The notes: generated by a model from the letters alone, not told the origin. Counted from the stretch's first letter, positions 1 to 11,424 are shown. The stretch is 64,000 nt of DNA from Ricinus communis (GCF_019578655.1 NC_063260.1:17176001-17240000); one strand, 5' to 3'. Program-made: numbers and translations.

Positions 1-900
1 AATGTGACATAGACTAATGCTGGGGATATATTGTTCATGTAGTTATGGCCTCCTTTAGAAATTTTTGTTAATTTATCCATTATTTTCTAGTACATTTGCA
101 TATAACTAGCCCCAGTAGCTCCCTAAACTAACTCTTTTAGACCTAATGTATCAAACTCTTTTTTTTTTTAAATTATTGTGGATATGTCTAATACAAAATC
201 TATGCTCTATATTAGGAAACAACTCTTCAATTGCAGGAATTAAACCCTAATTAAGAATAAAAAATGATAAGCCACCATTAACAATTCAAACATATTATAG
301 TTCACATAAATGCTAAACTAAATTAAAAGAAAATGAGTAAAAGCTTGTACCTTCTGTTCGTCACTCATAAAGGTCCAGTGGTGACTGTTGTTGAGTTCCA
401 AGTCTTCTACAAGTAATTCTAGGAACCATTTCCAGTTGTCCTTGTTCTCCTTTTGGACAGTTGCCCATGCAACTGGATATATACAGTCGTTGGCATCAAT
501 TGCCACAGCTATTAGTAGCTGCCCACCATAAATCCCCTTCAACCAACAACCATCAATTGAGATTAAAGGTCTGCAATACTTGAACTCGTCCTTTAGGGTA
601 GCAAAATATACATATAAACTATTGAACACTTGTTCCTTCAAGTCAAGCATAATTGTGGATTTAGGATTACTTCTTGGCAACTCAAGTTTGTAGTCATGCA
701 GCCTACCCAATTGCTGCCTTTCATCACTATAAATGAACTTCAGAGCAATGTTCCTATCTCTCCAAGCCTTTAGCCTAGAGACATCAACTGCCATATCCTC
801 CTTAACAGTTTGAATAATACCTTCAATTGCCCAACTTGGTCAGCTCTAAACCTCTCCATATACTTAATGGCAATGTAGTTACCATTAACATGTCTGTTAT
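1..900 (-). pseudogene. Mutator-like (MULE) transposase, 3' part, frameshifted
   Basis: Read on the minus strand, 351-794 encodes the core of a MuDR/MULE-type transposase. A segment beginning IDGCWLKGIYGGQLL is followed by a VAWA..E...NWKWFL stretch and FMSDEQK; the first D and the SD are where the family's first two catalytic acidic residues lie. The reading frame breaks after DEQK at a GT (plus 349-350) and resumes after an AG (plus 247-248) with GLIPAIEELFPN, the normal family continuation, so about 249-350 looks like a 102-bp intron. From 246 down to 1 the C-terminal EHRFC.RHIHNN region continues off the window edge. Upstream, the family-typical WAIEGIIQTVKED stretch lies in a shifted frame relative to the segment ending near 843, so there is at least one frameshift. 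No terminal inverted repeats are visible. It is most likely a dead transposase; a domesticated gene is unlikely given the frameshift. Confidence 0.8.
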
Positions 901-1074
901 ATCTCTAGCCATTACATCTGTCTCTAATCTTGACATCATATCAGTAGAATAAAAATCTATACTCCTAACATCCCTAATTTCTGGCCTACCCTTAACATCT
1001 ACCCTAAAATAATGCCATTCTATACTGAAGTACTCTGTATGAGGTACTGCATATGTTAAAAATGGACAAAACAA

Positions 1075-1530
1075 ATCAATTTTTTATTTATTACAAATTC
1101 TGTAAAATACTTGTATCAATCATTCAATACAAACGCTAAGTTATATCATACACAAAAAATCATGCATTATAAGGTCAAAACACCAAACACCAAACAATAA
1201 ACACGCTTTGCTTCTTACCAAAAACTAAACAAAACCAAGTGGTATGAAATTTCTTTACATATAATATCACTGGTTTTCTCCTTAATTCTTTCTCTCCTTT
1301 ACTCTTTCTATCCATTCTCTCCAACAAGTGGTATATTCCTTTTTTATCTTGACAAAGGGGAAGAGAATATGAACTCGTGCAAAAATTAGTGAACTCTAAT
1401 ATTAAGGGGGAGAGATCAACTCTAAGATAAATTTTTAATTTATTTACTCACGAGTTAAGGGGGAGTATATGCACTTTATGTATTCAATGTATAATCTATT
1501 TATTTTTGCTTAATTTAATTATCAAAATCA
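1075..1530. other. Remnant 3' internal/UTR sequence of a Copia element
   Basis: No coding sequence is visible. The stretch contains several G-rich runs embedded in AT-rich DNA (around 1348-1375, 1405-1415 and 1457-1466), like the 3' untranslated regions of Copia elements before their polypurine tract. It sits directly upstream of the polypurine tract and LTR at 1531-2714, so it is read as the 3' internal end of that element. Confidence 0.45.
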
Positions 1531-1542
1531 AAAGGGGGAGAT
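1531..1542 (+). other. Polypurine tract of Copia element
   Basis: A purine run AAAGGGGGAGA ends one base before the LTR start TGTTAG at 1543. This is the expected plus-strand primer site immediately 5' of a 3' LTR and fixes both the LTR boundary and its orientation. Confidence 0.75.
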
Positions 1543-2714
1543 TGTTAGCCTAAGACCTTTCATGACTTTAGGAACCCTTGATTTTGATCTTGACAATCAA
1601 ATTGAGGTGTACTAATTTTATATCTTGAGTGTATTTATATAGTGTTATAGTGGCTTAAGTATTCGACACAAGGTTTTAGAGAAAATCAAATAGTTTTGCT
1701 GAAACTGCAAAAGCGCAAGGGTGCTTTCAAAAGCACGAGAGCACTTCCAAAGCGCATGGGCGCTTTTCTCAAGGTCACCTAGAAGTCTCCTAGTAAGACA
1801 CTAACACCTGATAGTCAGAGAGTCTTCTTCCTTTGAAGCGCAATGGCACTTTTGGAGTGTAAGGGCACCTCCTATTGAAGAGAAAGACAAAGTATAGTAG
1901 AGAATAATGCAAGCTCAAGTGCGGTCCCGAGGCGCTCTTTAAGGAACTGCGAGGGCACTTCTCCAGAGTGGGGGTGGCATTCGCATCAAATGCTAAGTCA
2001 CTGATCATTATTGCCGTCAGCCGATAAAGCAATGCCATGTGTGAAGAGTCGTTGGAGCTCTAATAACTATATTCAGAAAGCGCAGGGGCACTTTCAAAAC
2101 ATGAGGGCGCTTCTCTAGCAGAAAGTTACTTTTGTCCAATCATCTTTACTTTGTGTTTAATAAAGTGTGGGCTATTTGTAATGTCTCTAAGAGGTTGGTA
2201 TGTGTATAAATACCCCTCTTAGAAACTTAGACAATAGTTGTTCACTTTTCTAGTGCCCAAACTATTGCAAAGTGATTTCTCATCTTTCTGTATTAAATTC
2301 TCTTTGTGTAGGTTTAATTATGAGTCATAAAACACTTGTAAAGGTTTGAGTGTTAGTCTTAAACACTTGGGTAAGGGTTTGAGAGTTAGCCTAGGAAGAA
2401 AAACTCTTATAAGGTTTGGTGTGCGCCAAAACACTAAGTTTAGAGGTTAGCTTGGGAAAACTTCTAGGGAAAAGTTTGAGTGTGAGCTTGGAAACACTTG
2501 GGATTGATCTTTCACCCATAAAAGAATTATTGAAAGTGAGAAACCAATTGTAAGTTGAGAAATCGATGTAAGGTTGGTTAATACCCAAACCACTATAAAC
2601 CTTTGTGTCTATTCTTTTCCTCTTCCTTTTTCTTCTTTGCATAAATTTTCAATTTTCTATTAACTTTTCACAGACCAATTTAACCCTCCCTTCTTGGTGC
2701 ATCAAGGGACAACA
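1543..2714 (+). mobile_element. Copia LTR (3' LTR of a mostly lost element)
   Basis: The segment begins TGTTAGCCTAAGACC and ends GGGACAACA, giving TG...CA ends and 1172 bp. It lies directly after a polypurine tract. The sequence following it has no primer-binding site, so this is the downstream LTR of an element whose coding part is gone. The start resembles those of two other LTRs here: the one at 34494 (plus strand) and the solo LTR at 9735-10813 (minus strand). All three share a GATTTTGATCTTGACA-like block about 35 bp in. The final 400 bp have the repeated gtttgagtgttagc phrase also seen at 35280-35440 and 37760-37870, supporting a common SIRE/Tork-like Copia lineage. The lineage name is inference. 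Confidence 0.75.
1709..1768. repeat. 20-bp palindromic repeats in Copia LTR
   Basis: Three consecutive units of about 20 bp (AAAGCGCAAGGGTGCTTTC, AAAGCACGAGAGCACTTCC, AAAGCGCATGGGCGCTTTTC) are each an imperfect palindrome of the form AAAGCGC..GCGCTTT. Scattered related copies occur at about 1838-1870, 1930-1965 and 2075-2115. They lie in the presumed U3 of the LTR, where such repeats are often promoter elements; that role is inference. Confidence 0.7.
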
Positions 2715-3600
2715 ATGTTCCTGAATAGACTCAATTGAAGAGTTCATTTGATGAATTGATGTTGTCAGATTCTTGCTATATCTTTTGCACGGCAGTGCAA
2801 GATCTTCATCTAAGGCCTAGTTTATTCTCCTATTGTTTTGAGCACTTGCTTACTCGTCTTACTTAAATCTTTTAAGATTTTAGAATAAGCAGTAAGGTTA
2901 GCAGCACTAAATAGCAAAAGAAAATTATTACATGAATTTAAAGCATCAGGCCATGTCGAAATTGGTTGAACTTCCATTCCTTAGGGCTCGATTTTTAAGG
3001 AATCGGGCTCCTCTCCCTTCTCTATTCAGTTTATTCCATAAGTTAAAGGAACATAAGTATTGTGCCCTGTTGTTGTAGCGCACATTTTACGTCTTAAGAT
3101 TTGATAGTATTTTCCAAAACACTTATGGTGTCTGGAGCTATATTTCAGAATTTCTTCACCAGAAAATAAATTAAAAATATGGAATAGATACACTGCCTGT
3201 GATGTGTCCCATCAAGCATTCCAAAAATATATTGTTTGTGGTATTTTTGGCCCTTTTATGTGTGTTTATTTACGACTCATTCCATAATCATATTACATTT
3301 ATTACATTAATTCACCTCTAACACGCTCGATAAATGAACACATGTGAAATTGAAAATACTACAAACAAATTGTTATAAGAAGCTACATGATTACGCCTTT
3401 CCTAGCTTTTCTTTCACGCGCTAGCTTTTCTTTAAGTAGGACAAGTTTGGATTTGTTCACAATCATACTTTAATTCATGCAAATATTATAGTTTTTAACT
3501 TTTTATATAGTTTATTATTTTGTTAACTTGTCATCTACCCATATGTTGTATGACTATTTTTATTAAATTAATTATAAATAATAATATAAAAAATGTTAAC
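2715..3600. other. Spacer, no gene seen
   Basis: AT-rich sequence with no convincing reading frame, RNA gene or transposon terminus. The short frames present lack any recognisable domain. Confidence 0.5.
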
Positions 3601-4161
3601 ATAGGCTTGGCCATGGTTCATGAATTGGTAGTTCCAGTTCACGAACTATCGGTTTACCATGGAACTGGCCCATTAGCGGCCCTCTCAGCGGTTCTAGACC
3701 AGTTCTTGAACCGATCAGTCCCGATTTCAGTTGGTTCCAACAGTGTAAAAGAAGAAAGTATTAAAAAAATCTAGATGATAATGTAAAAACTAAAATATAG
3801 AATATAATGTTAAAAAGTTGTATAAAATAATTTATAAATAATAAATAAATTATTCATGTATATAGTAATTTGAAAAAGAGATAATAATTTTTGGGGAGAT
3901 AATTCTAGATAATAATTAATTATAGAAAGATATCATGGAGAAACATAAAATTTATAGATAATAAATAAGTCTAGAGAGTAATTATAGAGAGAGATAATAA
4001 ATAAATTATATATTTATATAGTAAAATTTTATAACTAATGTTCTTCATAGTTTGGAATTAGAATAATTGATAACTCATTCGATTTCTGGATTTGACTCGT
4101 TTTCTTGTAGTTTTGATTGGTTCAACTTCTCATACCTAAACCAGCCTGTGGCCAAGCCTAT
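3601..4161. mobile_element. hAT-like non-autonomous element (MITE)
   Basis: The ends carry a perfect 13-bp inverted repeat, ATAGGCTTGGCCA at 3601-3613 and TGGCCAAGCCTAT at 4149-4161. The left subterminal region is rich in short inverted GGTTC/GAACC words (about 3615-3745), as in hAT elements. The 560-bp interior is AT-rich and non-coding, so it could move only with a transposase supplied in trans. The 8-bp flanks expected for a hAT target duplication (TGTTAACA, TACTGATA) match at only four positions, so the duplication is not proven. Confidence 0.65.
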
Positions 4162-4589
4162 ACTGATAGGCCGACGTTTAATAACATTTCTAATTATTTT
4201 TTTGTGTTTTAAGATATAATAGCAATTTAAAATATATTCAAGTGCTTTCTTTAATAAAGCTTTAGTATTATAGAATCATATTAATACGGTCATTATAAAA
4301 ATTATATTAAAATATCTATTAATTAGTTTATTATTTATATGTAATTTTAATATCAAATATAATTAAAATATAATTTGTAGGATAAAAAATTATTAAATAA
4401 TTAAAAACTAATTCATTAATTAATATAATATTTAAAATAATTAGAATTAGAATCCTTGTATATTAGAAAAGTATTTTATCATTTAATTAATTAATTAATA
4501 ATAACATAAAAAAATTACATATAATCATTATACTTATTGTAAGCATTCATTTTTCATATTTAGATATCAATAGAATTATAAAAAACTCA
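4162..4589. other. AT-rich spacer, nothing recognised
   Basis: Very AT-rich (runs of TTAATTAATTAATTA type) without reading frames or clear repeat termini. Its right limit is the approximate start of the Tat-type LTR. Confidence 0.5.
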
Positions 4590-6717
4590 ATGATGAAAGT
4601 TGCTGCCTTTTTCGGATATCGAAGAGTAGAAGACAGTTAAATCCTAGCTAGGATTGCGAAACCAAAAATCATTTTCTGAAATCAATTTCGACTAAATTGA
4701 TAGAAAAATTAAATTTCAAGGTGAAATTTAAAACTTGGAAAGTTCAAATATCAAATTTATAATTTTTTAAAAATTGGTAACCTAGAGCCAATTGGCTCAG
4801 CATAGAGCTGATCAACTGTATATAGAGTCGATTGGCTCTACATAGTCTTGGTTGGCTCGAATTTCGAACTTTTATGTTGTTTTGGGATATTTTTTTTACT
4901 TTAAAATGCTAAAAATGATTAAAGTACGTTTTCTAGAATGTCTTATTGATAATTTTTTTAAAGTTTTTTTTATAATTTATTCAATATTTATTAATATTTA
5001 TCATTCAACACAGAATTGATAAATCTAAATAATTATTAATTATTGATAATTATCAACAGTTAAAGAAATGTATATCCTAGCCTCTAGGTTTCTTCCATCA
5101 TTCTTTATAAATAGAAAATGAAACCATATGCCAGGGGAGTATGCAATCATCGCTTGAGAACGACAATAAGTTTTGAAGCAACATAATTTTTTTTTGAAAA
5201 CTAAACACTTAGCCAAAACATTCTGGATTTCTATCCAATTTTTGATTCAACCTCCTCTTCTACTCTTGAGACTCAAAGATCTGCATAATACAATGACAAT
5301 TTTAGAGTTTCCACCTCTTTTTTTTTTTAATTATGATTTTCTATGAATTAGTAACATGCGAGAAATTTGTTATGAATAATTGCTAATATTTGTTCCACAT
5401 GCTTTATATGCCTATATTTAGGATTATTATAATAATTTCATTAAGATTGTGTTCTTTCTATTATGATTATGTTTTTGAATTTTGAATCTGATAACTTTCA
5501 TGTTCCTACATGTTCATATGAATAGATCAACATGCTAGGTTTATTTTTCTTTGATGATAATACACATATTTGTATTTTTAGATCTAGATTCTATTGGATT
5601 CACATGATTAGCTTAATGTCTATACTTTTTAGGAAATTGCAATGCTTAGGAAGTTTTATTTACTGTAAGTTTACTCTTGGTTAATTTGTGTCTTCTTGCC
5701 TTAAAAATAAGTTTACTTACATGATATGAATTCTTTTTTTACATATATTAATATTTTTTTTGTATTTTTGTGCATGGTTCTTGATTGCATGGGAGTTGGA
5801 AGCATCAAACTGTTAAAAGCGGTCTAAGAGAAACCTTAGAGTCGATTGGCTCTGTGACACATCTAATTGGATGTTCGTTTGTTAGTAGCTCGGTTTTGCT
5901 GATTTTGAGAATTGTTGTCTTTTTCACCAATTTTCACATACTTTCAGTTATTTTTGAGTTAACTACTTGTAGGAGGGTTAAATTAGCTTAATTTGTATCA
6001 CTTTTCTTTATTTTTTTGCTTTATTTTTGCTTTTATATTTTGTGATTTGTATTCTGATGGACAAATGGCTGATATGTGAATTACAATTAAATAAATAGAC
6101 ATCTAGACCTAGAGCTTTTAATTGGACTTTGGCATATAACTTGTAGCCCATCAAATTAAGAAGATGGTAAACTTGGTCTAATTTATAAAAATCTACTTAG
6201 ATTTAGGTGAGCTTTGCTATATTTAATTAATGAACTAACCCACTTAGACTAAGAAAACCAAAATAGGCCTTGGCACGAAAAATGTAGTCCTTTTAGGATT
6301 AATACCTAGTTACTGGAGCATAAATTATAATGGGGCTAGATTAGAAAGGTCTATTTGACATAATTGAATAGTTAATTAGGCTAATCAAATAAATAAAAAA
6401 TGCGACTAAATCTAAAATGACTAGAATTAGGTGGTCCTTACATGTTGTATTGTTTGGTGTGTAAAATATTAACAGACTACATTTATAGGGACTGAGCTAT
6501 TAACTAATAAAATTGAAAAGTAGGGCTAAATAAATAAGGAAGTTGGCTTCCGAATCCATCTCTAGATGTAGTGATGCTTCCTTATGGAATCTAGTAAGCC
6601 ACTTAATAGAAAAGTTCTCCCGATGATTAGTTAGCGTGTTTCTAATTAGATTCAAAAAGCCTTACAGTACCATAATTGCTAAAAACACTTAGTGCGTGCT
6701 CGAAATCATCGTCCACA
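4590..6717 (+). mobile_element. LTR of a Tat/Ogre-type Ty3-gypsy element
   Basis: The right end is set by CCACA at 6713-6717, one base before an Arg-tRNA-type primer site. The left end is approximate, because a TG terminus was not located with certainty. Within it are a promoter-like CTTTATAAATAGAAAATG around 5102-5120 and several copies of the word GAGTCGATTGGCTCT or GAGCCAATTGGCTC (about 4786-4800, 4842-4857, 5840-5855). A length near 2.1 kb fits the large LTRs of this clade. No second LTR is seen downstream of the 3' repeats, so the element is truncated at its 3' end. Confidence 0.55.
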
Positions 6718-6718
6718 A

Positions 6719-6737
6719 TAGTGACTCCACTAGGATA
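6719..6737 (+). other. Primer-binding site, Arg-tRNA type
   Basis: TAGTGACTCCACTAGGATA differs by a few transitions from the TGGCGACTCCACTGGGGA site used by Tat/Ogre elements, which prime on tRNA-Arg. It follows directly after a CCACA LTR end. It identifies both the clade and the orientation of the gag sequence downstream. Confidence 0.7.
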
Positions 6738-7490
6738 AGAGAATATGATTCTAGTGTATCCTTACTTTCAATTTTATCACTTAATAGTCTATTCTTGCAT
6801 CACTACATCATTTTCACACATCGTGCACATTGGTCCCTATAGCTTCGATGGCGTTAGTTAGTGGTAGTTTGGCTCCATTCCAACCTTGTAATTACGACAC
6901 TAGCTAATCATCACTCACAAGTACAAGTAATCTCCTTCGTCACATAGACTCTTGAGTAGGGAGATGAGCAAATGAAGGATATTTGACTTGTGGGAGCCTT
7001 TATCTTACTCGAGACTCAGCCTATGTTAATGATATTAAGAATCTCCCCTAAGTACCTAATTGCTTATTGTTTGAAATCTTTTTTCTTCAAAGAGTTTGAA
7101 GCCCACATCTTAGAGTGCGTTAGGCAAAACATTTAAGCTTTACCCTTATGTTGGAAAATATTACCATATTTGTTTAAATTACCTTGAGAGCTATTGGCAT
7201 GCACGTTGTTGCTTACTATCTTACGTTGATAGTAAGCCCAAGCCAAAAATCCTAAAAAGGACAGACTTACCTGGAATTGTGTATGGGAGTAATAAGGTTG
7301 GAAAGATGGTTGTAATATACTTTATCTATTCTTTGACTTTGATGTGTTTGCTAACTTTTCTATTGTACATTACACATGCATCATGCATACTATGCATCTA
7401 ATGCATCACATTAACCTTTTGTTTTAAAGCCATATAAATTCATCACCTTTGGTTTAGAAAAGATAAAAGGGTGGGAAGCTAGAATGGATA
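6738..7490 (+). other. 5' leader of Tat/Ogre-type element
   Basis: Non-coding sequence between the primer-binding site and gag. Long leaders of this kind are usual in Tat/Ogre elements. No open frame or structured RNA was recognised. Confidence 0.45.
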
Positions 7491-8304
7491 TCAAAAAGGC
7501 CCAACCAACAATCAAGACAAGAGCCCGATAAGTAGCATTTTAAAATTTGAAACAAAGATGGCCCACACACATGACATTGATGCTATCAAGACTCTAATCA
7601 TGGTTGACATATGGATAATGATTTGAGAGAAACTCCAGCAAGCTTTGTCAGAGATTCTTGGGAAACAGACTATCTAAAAGACTATTACTGCCCCTAGAAC
7701 TATTATAACAACTACTCATAATGTGCAAGCACGTTGTGAGCACCTCTCGAATCTAGATGACTATATGCTAGAAGAAGCTAAGAAAGAGTCTACTGTTACT
7801 GTAAAAACTATTATAGAATCTGAGATTGTGCATGGTCTAATTAAAAGACTTCACAAGTTGTAAGATATGCTGAAAGATCAAGGTTTAGATTCAACCTTTG
7901 GTTCGATGAACTAATGTTGATTGGAGAAGATAAGTTACCTCCCAAATTTCATATGCTTAAAATGCAGAAGTTCAATGGAATTGGAGATCCAAAGGTGCAC
8001 TTGAAACAATATGCTACTATCATGAGTACTACTTATTTAGCTAGGACCTAAACTATCAAGCCATTTGTACATTCATTAGAACCGCTAGTCGTAAACTGGT
8101 ACCATGGGGTTGAAGGCCCATCAAGTCTGATTGGAAAAAGCTTAATGATGTTTTTGTGCAACAATATGAATATAAAGCTCACCTAAAAGTCTCTATAAGA
8201 GATTTGGATCGACAATGCAGAAGCCTAATGAGTCATTTTCTAACTTCTTGACTAGATGGAGAAACAAAGCAGGATTAATGAAGAACAAGCCTTCTAAAAA
8301 TGAT
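7491..8304 (+). pseudogene. Tat/Ogre gag, duplicated copy 1
   Basis: Interrupted reading frames encode a Tat-type gag: a coiled-coil-like N-terminal part with the LDDYMLEEAKKES word (about 7750-7785), then KLPPKF (about 7930-7950), GDPKVHLKQYATIMSTT (about 7985-8032), and the NKAGLMKNKPS segment near 8265-8290. Gag forms the particle in which the element reverse-transcribes. Many stops and indels are present, for example a TAA directly after the HKL codons near 7861. From about 7575 it is a tandem copy of the following 730 bp. There is no chance of a functional product. Confidence 0.75.
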
Positions 8305-9262
8305 CAATGATACTACCAAGACTATGAACATGGTTGACCTGAGGATTATGATTCGAGAGGAACTCCAGCAAGCTTTGGCTGAGACTCTTGGAAAACATAC
8401 TAGCTAAAAGACTATTACTGCCCTTGGAACTACTGTAACAACTACTCATAATGTGGAAGCATGCGGTGAGCACCTCCCAAACCTAGATGACTACATGTTA
8501 GAAGAAGCTAAGAAAGAGTCTAATCTTGCTGCAAAAGCTATTATGGAATCTGAGATTATGCATGGTCTGACTAAAAGGCTTGATAAGATACAAGATATGT
8601 TGAAAGATCAAGCTTTAGATTCAACCTTTGATTTGAACGAACTAATATTTAATTGGGAAGACAAGTTACCTCCTAAATTTTATATGCTTGAATGTAGAAA
8701 TTTAATGGAATTAGAGATCCAAAGGTGCACTTGAAGCAATATCCTACTATCATGAGTACTACTCATTTAGTTAGGACCCAAAATATCAAGCTATTTGTAC
8801 TTTCATTAGAAGGGCTAGTTGTGAACTGGTACTATATGGTGGAAAGGCCCACAAAGTCTTATTAGAAAAAGCTTTTTGATATTTTTATGCAACAATATGA
8901 CTATAAAGCTCACCTAGAGTTTCTATAAGAGATTTGTATCGACAAAGCAAAATCCTGATGAGTCCTTTTCTAACTTCTTCACTTCATGGAAAACAAAGCA
9001 GGGTTAATGAAGAACAAGCCTTTTGAAAAGGATCAAGTTGAAATGGTGATCCGAAATGTTCTTCTATCTTGGATGGAAAAGCTAAAAATGATGAATTCCA
9101 AGAACTTCGTGGGCTTGTATAATGATGATTTACAAGTAGAGGAGATTGAAAATGCAAGAGCTAGAGGGGACATGAAAAACTATCAAGCCATAGAGATCGA
9201 AGGCCTACCATCTGAAGATGATGAAGCTTCGCAAGATTTAGATGTTGATTTAGAACAATGAT
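8305..9262 (+). pseudogene. Tat/Ogre gag, duplicated copy 2 with C-terminus
   Basis: This is the second tandem copy of the gag region, offset by 730 bp: the anchor AACTCCAGCAAGCTTT is at 7631 and again at 8361. It is better preserved than copy 1 and continues into the gag C-terminal part (8986-9261, VEMVIRNVLLSWMEKL, then an acidic tail ending DLDVDLEQ and TGA). Frames are 8453-8734 and 8986-9261, with a frameshift near 8710 and stops between. The combined arrangement gives one element two gag middles. This may be an unequal-crossover product of an already decaying copy. Confidence 0.75.
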
Positions 9263-9399
9263 ATGATTTTGCTTTTAGTTAAGATCAATGATATAACTCA
9301 GTCTTTTTGCTTATTTTAATTGATGCATATCTTATTGGTATTTTATATGACGATGATTATTACAGAGCATATTTGACATTAATTCTATTTGAATTGGTT

Positions 9400-9489
9400 T
9401 ATTTAATGTGGGCACAAATGATAATCCTAAGTGCATTTCTATTACACATAATATAACTCTTGAAAAGAGAGAAAAAGTGAGAGAATAAG
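9400..9489 (+). pseudogene. Scrap of Tat/Ogre pol just before RT
   Basis: In one frame the stretch reads NVGTNDNPK (about 9405-9431) followed by ITLEKREKVRE and a stop at about 9487. This matches the segment that precedes the reverse transcriptase in Tat-clade polyproteins. The RT, RNase H and integrase that should follow are missing; only about 250 bp of unrelated-looking sequence separates it from the solo LTR. The element therefore lost most of pol by deletion. Confidence 0.55.
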
Positions 9490-9729
9490 AAAAAAAAGAA
9501 GAAGAAAATAGGAGATAGTGTTTGATATGCACGATTGAATTCAAGGTAATAAAATTATTTAACATACTGTGGCAAAACAAGAAGACCGAGTTCTTCCCTC
9601 ATTATATAACAACCTTAAAGCAAGGACTCCTGAAGATAGAAGAGATTAAAGATTGGTGCTCTAATGCTGAAACATGCAAGGCTCCTTTAGATCGGGCTGC
9701 AAACTTCCATATCAATGAAAGAAAGGATC

Positions 9730-9734
9730 ATATG
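9730..9734. repeat. Target-site duplication ATATG (left)
   Basis: ATATG directly precedes the LTR start TGTTTT at 9735 and is repeated exactly at 10814-10818 after the LTR end TCAACA. Confidence 0.85.
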
Positions 9735-10813
9735 TGTTTTCCCTTGGAACCAAAAAGGGGGACTGAATTAGTGACCTCAAATTGTGGAATTAAGTAGTTT
9801 TGGATAAAACATAAGGATTTAAGAAAAATTAAGGATAATTTAAAAAGAGTAAGGGTTAGAGAAGATGGCACAAAGGTTTATAGTGGTTCGGGAACAATCC
9901 TCCCTATATCCACTCCTCAATATCACACTTGAGTATTCTACTATAATCTTTAAGATCACAACCTTTAGGTTTGACAAGTTCACCTAACAACTTGGTGTTT
10001 TTTAAGGCTAACACAAAATCTATTTCCTTAGTGAACCAATTTCTCATTAAGTCCCTTAATCCTTGAGTATTAATGGTTACTCAACAATTAATTCCTTATA
10101 TTTTTAAAATCTAGGCTCACACAACAACCCTTTAAACTTCTAATTAAACAAAGAGTTTCAATTTAATACACTTTACAAAGAAAGAAATTGAGTATAGAAA
10201 GTTAAGAAATAAATTTCCAAGAGTTTTGATATACCTAAATCACAAACATATTTATTGAGTCTTTAAAAATGGTATTTATACTCATACCGATCTCTTAAAG
10301 ATATTACAATGGTTCAAAAACTCATTAATTGCAAGATTAATGACTTGGCAAAAAATTTCCTAAAGGTTTAAAAGCGCCCCCGCGCTTTCTAAAAAGAAAC
10401 GTTGGGGCTCCAACGGCTCCAGACACGTGGCTCTGATGGGATGGCTAATATCTCAATGGATGCCATCGCATTAATTACAAAATATGCCCTCTGCGCCATA
10501 ATAGCGCCCTCACACTTCTCTTCACGCTATCGTTTGCCATTTTCAGTCTCAAGCTCCAACATGAGGCACCTCGTGCTTCTTGAAGCTTTGGCTGCTAGGT
10601 GTCGCAATGCAATTAGCAAGACGTCAGGTGGATTTTTTAACGTCTTGTATAACTTTTGGGTTCTTTTACAAGACTTCTTTGAAAGCTTAAGAGTGCTTAG
10701 ACTTTTGTTGGTTCCTTTAGTGCTCTGTCATATAGACATTTGGACATAAGGTTAGCAATGTCCAATTTGGGTGTTAAGATCAAAATAGAGATCAATTGCA
10801 CCTTAGGTCAACA
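9735..10813 (-). mobile_element. Solo Copia-type LTR with perfect 5-bp target duplication
   Basis: On the minus strand this 1079-bp segment starts TGTTGACCTAAGGTGC and ends GGGAAAACA. The flanks are ATATG on both sides. No internal region, primer site or polypurine tract is present, so it is a solo LTR left by LTR-LTR recombination. Its start resembles the LTRs at 1543 and 34494 (same GATTTTGATCTTAACA-like block), and it contains AAAGCGC..GCGCTTT palindromes near 10370-10390 like the LTR at 1709-1768. It interrupts the Tat/Ogre remnant. A plus-strand frame of 115 codons at 10402-10749 has no domain and is taken as chance. Confidence 0.88.
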
Positions 10814-10818
10814 ATATG
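10814..10818. repeat. Target-site duplication ATATG (right)
   Basis: Exact copy of 9730-9734 flanking the solo LTR. Confidence 0.85.
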
Positions 10819-11424
10819 CTCGAAAGGAGTTCAAATCTCAGGGGAGATAAGTTCAAAAGTCAATCTGGACGGTTTCATATACTATCTTTGAAGAAAAAAA
10901 ATAGAAAATTAGAAAAATAGATCCTACTAACTAAAGGATTTCTATAAGCTAGTCAGGCAAACGTTAAGAAAATAAAGTGAAAAATATTCAGCTATAAAAT
11001 CTGAAAGGACTAGTTGATAATTGGAGTGCTATTATGTGAAATAGAAAACGTCCATTTGTACCTTTATTAAATGGACAAAATTTGATTAGAATTTTTTTAA
11101 TTTGCACATAAGTTTTCATTACTTGCATACTACAGAAGGAAAAATAAAATAAGAAGCATAATTTAATGAGATCTAATAGAAGCAAGATCATTCTCTTTAG
11201 TTCTCTTGTAGAAGAAATTGAGAATTTGCAGCATTCAAGTTTCTATTAGTTAACATCACGAGGGCAGGGCTTCTCAATTTCAATTCAAGAAATCTTATCT
11301 CAAAGGAAATTTTGAAAATCATCAGAACCATTTGTGAGCTTGAAAAAAGGGACCACAAATACTTCATTTCATACTTCTCCTTCAACCAGATCTTAAAAAA
11401 AGAAGAAAAAAGAAGAAGAAAAGA

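Noticed and set aside
3520..3774. 84-codon frame
   Set aside because: It spans the left boundary of the hAT-like element and consists mainly of subterminal repeat words.
10402..10749. 115-codon plus-strand frame
   Set aside because: It lies wholly within the minus-strand solo LTR 9735-10813 and has no recognisable domain.
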